NCBI GenBank assembly: GCA_021781255.1 | Contig: JAJXXG010001015.1 | Span: 1 to 6,017, forward strand | Direction of reading: 5' to 3' | Origin: Acidobacteriota bacterium | GTDB taxonomy: Bacteria > Acidobacteriota > Terriglobia > Terriglobales > Acidobacteriaceae | DNA length: 6,017 nucleotides | Part shown: piece after piece, positions 3,867 through 6,017 of the stretch | How the letters are laid out: each line of letters opens with the position of its first letter | Numbering within the stretch: position 1 is the first letter of the stretch | Notes under the pieces: generated by a model | The model's input: only the letters and a program-made list of their open reading frames with translations | The model's database searches: none | What the model was told of the DNA's origin: nothing | Translations under genes and position numbers: made by a program

Positions 3867-5093
3867 CTAAGGCAGCAGCTTCCGAATCGCAAACAGCGTG
3901 GCACGGCCCATCGCCTGCTTCGTCCGCGCCTTCACGCCGCTCGGCTGGGGCGCAAGGTTCGGGCCGACATATTGAGTTGTAATCGCCGTCTGATAGTGCG
4001 CGAGCAGTTGCTCCGTCGCCGCCCGCCAGCTATGCTGCGCCGCGCGCGCCATCGCCGCCTGGCCCATGGCCACGCGCTTGCCTGCATCGCCCAGCAGCAG
4101 CGTCACCTGCTCCGCAGCCTGCTCTTCCGTGTCGAAGAGGAATCCGTTCACTCCGTCGTTCACCATCTCCGGAATGCCGCCGGCTCGCGCGCCCACCACG
4201 GGCACGCCCGAGGCCATCGCCTCCAGCACAACCAGCCCCAACGTCTCCGTGCGTGAGGGCATCACGAAGACGTCACACGAGGCAAACGCCGCGGCCAGCT
4301 CGTCGCCATGCAGAAACCCGGCAAAGTGCACCGGCATCCCTGCGAAGAACGCTCGCAGAGCCTTCTCATGCGGCCCTCCGCCCACCAGCGCCAGCCGCGC
4401 CTCGGGCGCAGCGGCTAGCACGGTCTTCAGCCGCTCAATCTCCTTCTCGGCCGAGAGCCGCCCGGCATAGAGCAGCAGCGGGCCTTCCGGGTGGCCGTCG
4501 GTCAGCTGCGCGCGCATCGCCGCCGACCGCTTCTCCGGCGTGAATCGTTCCGTGTCTACTCCGCCCGGCCACAGCTCGGACCGCGCAATGCCATGCTCCC
4601 TGAGCTGTTGCACCATCACGTCGGATGGGCAGAGGTTCAGCGTGGCGCGGTTATGGCGCAGGCGCAGCAGCGGCCAGATATACGGCTCCAGAAACGCCAT
4701 GCGGTAGTAGTGCAGATACTTCGGCAGATCGGTGTGGTACGAGATCACGAGCGGCGTTTTGAGCGGCCCGCCATCGCCGCCACCCGCGTAGTAGAGCCCG
4801 GCTATGCCCAGCAGAATCGGCTCGGCGACGTGAATCACGTCCGGCCGGAAGGCCTGCAAGATCTGCCGCATCGAGGCGCGCGGCAGCGAGAGCCGCAGCT
4901 CAGGGTAGAAGGCAAGTGCGTGGCCTTTCACTCCCACCACGCGCGCGCCTTCATACTCCGTGATGCCGCCCTCGGGCGCGAAGATCAAGACCTCGTGGCC
5001 CATCCGCACCAGTTGGCGCGCCGTCTGGCACAGTGTCGTGACGATGCCGTCGACTTTCGGAACAAAGGTTTCCGTGAAAAAGACAATCCGCAT
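3867..5093 (-). CDS. GT4-family glycosyltransferase, SQD2/MgtA-like
   Basis: 408-residue retaining glycosyltransferase of the GT-B fold, expected to transfer a sugar from a nucleotide-sugar donor to a lipid or glycan acceptor at the cytoplasmic membrane face. The N-terminal acceptor domain starts with MRIVFFTETFVPKVDGI, contains the FRPDVIHVAEP segment (82-92) and SYHTD with H120. The linker has GGVD (177-180). The C-terminal donor domain has YAGRLSAEKE with R212 and K217 (diphosphate contacts in this family), VGGGPHEKAL, FVMPSRTETLGLVVLEAM with the E-x7-E pair E283/E291, and AGGIPEMV. A basic tail (about 386-408, six Lys/Arg) ends in FAIRKLLP and may bind membrane. Segment order and wording resemble plant/cyanobacterial sulfoquinovosyltransferase SQD2 and related GT4 mannosyltransferases. 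No sulfolipid partner gene (SQD1) is visible, so the substrate is unassigned. The start is fixed by the canonical N-terminus, although no Shine-Dalgarno motif precedes it. Confidence 0.93.
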   Translation of the reverse strand: MRIVFFTETFVPKVDGIVTTLCQTARQLVRMGHEVLIFAPEGGITEYEGARVVGVKGHALAFYPELRLSLPRASMRQILQAFRPDVIHVAEPILLGIAGLYYAGGGDGGPLKTPLVISYHTDLPKYLHYYRMAFLEPYIWPLLRLRHNRATLNLCPSDVMVQQLREHGIARSELWPGGVDTERFTPEKRSAAMRAQLTDGHPEGPLLLYAGRLSAEKEIERLKTVLAAAPEARLALVGGGPHEKALRAFFAGMPVHFAGFLHGDELAAAFASCDVFVMPSRTETLGLVVLEAMASGVPVVGARAGGIPEMVNDGVNGFLFDTEEQAAEQVTLLLGDAGKRVAMGQAAMARAAQHSWRAATEQLLAHYQTAITTQYVGPNLAPQPSGVKARTKQAMGRATLFAIRKLLP

Positions 5094-5179
5094 GCAGGTG
5101 GGTCAGGCTCGTTTCCAGCGGCAAGTGGCTGGCCGTTCAATCTGTGGTGCGTGAACAGGTGCGGAATCTGCCCGGTGCA

Positions 5180-5198
5180 GGTTCGCTCGAACCCGAGC
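5180..5198. other. Two overlapping palindromes upstream of the GT4 gene
   Basis: GGTTCG-CT-CGAACC (5180-5193) is a perfect 6-bp inverted repeat with a 2-nt centre. GCTCG (5185-5189) also pairs with CGAGC (5194-5198) around a 4-nt loop. The two pairings share bases and exclude each other. The site lies 44 nt past the stop codon of the secreted-protein gene and 86 nt before the glycosyltransferase start. It could be an operator or a weak terminator. The rest of the 149-nt gap shows no gene and no clear promoter. Confidence 0.35.
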
Positions 5199-5242
5199 CT
5201 AACATGCGCGGCGGCGGTTCTCAGTGAATGCGGCGAGGACGG

Positions 5243-5866
5243 TTATCGGTCCGCGACGAGCATCAGCAGGTCTGGCTTCACGCTGCACGGCGTCCGCGGC
5301 ACCGCATTCCAGCTCGCCCCGTCGTCATAGCGCAACGCCAGCAACTCAATCGTCTGCACTGAGGTGAATCCGGGCAACACAAGTTCGCCGGCCGCGCTCT
5401 CCTTGCCCTCGGGCCGCATCCGCACCACCAGCGTCCGGCTCAGGTTGGTCGCGCCGGCTTCGCTCGACAATGCGTGCTCCATCCGCGCTTTGGCGCCGAA
5501 CCCGCGAACAAGGACGCGAGCCTGCACAATCGGCTTCTCGGTGCCTTGGCTCAGAATCAGATGAATTCTCTGCGAAGGCTGGTCGCCGCGGGTCTGATCC
5601 TGGCCGGGGCGCTGGCCGGGTCGATCCTTCGCCACCAATAAGCCTCGCCCGCTACCCTGCCGCGCCTGCATCTCCACGGGGCAGGCCGCCACCTCCGCAA
5701 TGCCAGAGAGCTTTGTGACGGGATTCACCGGGGCGCCCGGCTCTACGAATTCCATCCCCGCGACACCAGCACTTTGCTCCTGCGGGGGTTGGTACACACT
5801 CTGGGCCGCGAGTCCCAACGTGCCGGAAATCAGCAGCGAGACAAGACCTGCGTATGCACGCGTCAT
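5243..5866 (-). CDS. Secreted protein of unknown function, Acidobacteria-type
   Basis: 207-residue exported protein with no recognised catalytic motif. The start is well supported by AAGGAGG six nt before the ATG. The signal peptide (MTRAYAG, then VSLLISGTLGLAA) probably ends near residue 21. It is followed by a Pro/Gln-rich stretch, then ACPVEMQARQGSG (61-73), a charged Gly/Gln/Arg low-complexity linker (about 80-100) and a beta-rich region. That region contains QRIHLILSQG (99-108), VQARVLVRGFGAK (114-126), ELVLPGFTSVQTIELLALRYDDGASW (from 161) and a C-terminal CSVKPDLLMLVADR. The only two cysteines, C62 and C194, bracket the domain and may form a disulfide. I recall similar CPVxMxA...GFTSV...W...C-x-V-x-PDxLMLV proteins in acidobacterial genomes, with no known function. 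It lies 149 nt upstream of the glycosyltransferase on the same strand, too far apart to call an operon. Confidence 0.82.
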   Translation of the reverse strand: MTRAYAGLVSLLISGTLGLAAQSVYQPPQEQSAGVAGMEFVEPGAPVNPVTKLSGIAEVAACPVEMQARQGSGRGLLVAKDRPGQRPGQDQTRGDQPSQRIHLILSQGTEKPIVQARVLVRGFGAKARMEHALSSEAGATNLSRTLVVRMRPEGKESAAGELVLPGFTSVQTIELLALRYDDGASWNAVPRTPCSVKPDLLMLVADR

Positions 5867-5872
5867 GGTGGT

Positions 5873-5879
5873 CCTCCTT
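5873..5879 (-). promoter_or_regulatory. Strong ribosome binding site of the secreted-protein gene
   Basis: On the minus strand AAGGAGG lies 6 nt before the ATG at 5866. It is a near-perfect Shine-Dalgarno match and fixes the start. Confidence 0.8.
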
Positions 5880-5918
5880 CGTGCCCGTCAGGGCCGGCAG
5901 GCATTCGCGCACAGCATC

Positions 5919-5948
5919 AACATACGCCCGTTTCGCTGGAAATTCCAA
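5919..5948 (-). promoter_or_regulatory. Possible promoter of the secreted-protein gene
   Basis: On the minus strand TTGGAA (complement of 5943-5948) and TATGTT (complement of 5919-5924) are spaced 18 nt. Each matches the sigma-70 consensus at four of six positions. The -10 ends about 52 nt before the ATG. The rest of 5867-6017 contains no supported gene. Confidence 0.3.
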
Positions 5949-6017
5949 TGCCCCCGCAGCCGGTCCAGACCGTGCATCCGCCCAACCGGCGTAAGCCCCC
6001 GCTGTGGTACCGTTTGA

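Noticed and set aside
3287..3904. Minus-strand open frame (205 codons) opposite the LolA-like gene
   Set aside because: It overlaps the ends of two well-supported genes and has the Arg/Ala/His-rich composition of an antisense frame.
4491..5330. Plus-strand open frame (279 codons) across the GT4 gene
   Set aside because: It is antisense to a confidently identified glycosyltransferase, spans its start and the following gap, and shows no domain or signal peptide.
5961..5972. Palindrome CGGTC-CA-GACCG near the right edge
   Set aside because: It is perfect but only 12 bp, more than 90 nt from the nearest start codon and upstream of the possible promoter. Such sites are expected by chance in GC-rich sequence.
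5700..6017. Plus-strand open frame running off the right end
   Set aside because: It is antisense to the signal peptide region of the secreted-protein gene, has no ribosome site, and has no recognisable protein features.

Overview
The window is about 60% GC by eye and tightly packed with genes. It looks like chromosomal DNA from a Gram-negative bacterium. My best guess is an acidobacterium of the Terriglobales/Acidobacteriaceae type. This rests on the 207-residue secreted protein near the right end, whose CPVxMxA start, GFTSV segment and C-terminal 'C-x-V-x-PD-x-LMLVA' I associate with acidobacterial secreted proteins, and on the particular LolA-like and small outer-membrane-barrel families present. 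The taxon is inferred from memory of these families, not from a search.

Left half (about 1-3014, + strand): four tandem paralogous genes encode small exported outer-membrane beta-barrel proteins of 207, 226, 207 and 215 residues. Each has a Sec signal peptide, eight recognisable amphipathic strands and the identical C-terminus AEPMIGAYFRF, which ends in Phe as BamA substrates do. The strands and the short periplasmic turns are conserved. The four outward loops differ in length and sequence. The longest variable loop (L2) carries exactly two cysteines in every copy, and copy 2 has a second pair in L3. The gaps between copies are 190, 72 and 102 nt and contain several inverted repeats but no further gene.

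Middle (3083-3841, + strand): a signal-peptide-bearing periplasmic protein of the LolA/LppX/RseB-like fold. Its start lies in a nested inverted repeat that also holds a TACAAT -10-like box. It converges, with only 25 nt between stop codons, on the next gene.

Right half (3867-5866, - strand): a GT4-family retaining glycosyltransferase (408 aa, SQD2/MgtA-like) and, upstream of it, a secreted protein of unknown function with a strong Shine-Dalgarno site. The 149-nt gap between them holds overlapping palindromes. The last 151 nt (5867-6017) contain no gene, only a possible minus-strand promoter.

The common theme is the cell envelope: outer-membrane barrels, a periplasmic lipid or lipoprotein-binding fold, a glycolipid-type glycosyltransferase and a secreted protein. 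There is no evidence that they form one pathway. The most interesting structure is the barrel array with conserved scaffolds, diversified loops and paired cysteines. I saw no CRISPR array, tRNA, rRNA, insertion sequence or phage gene.
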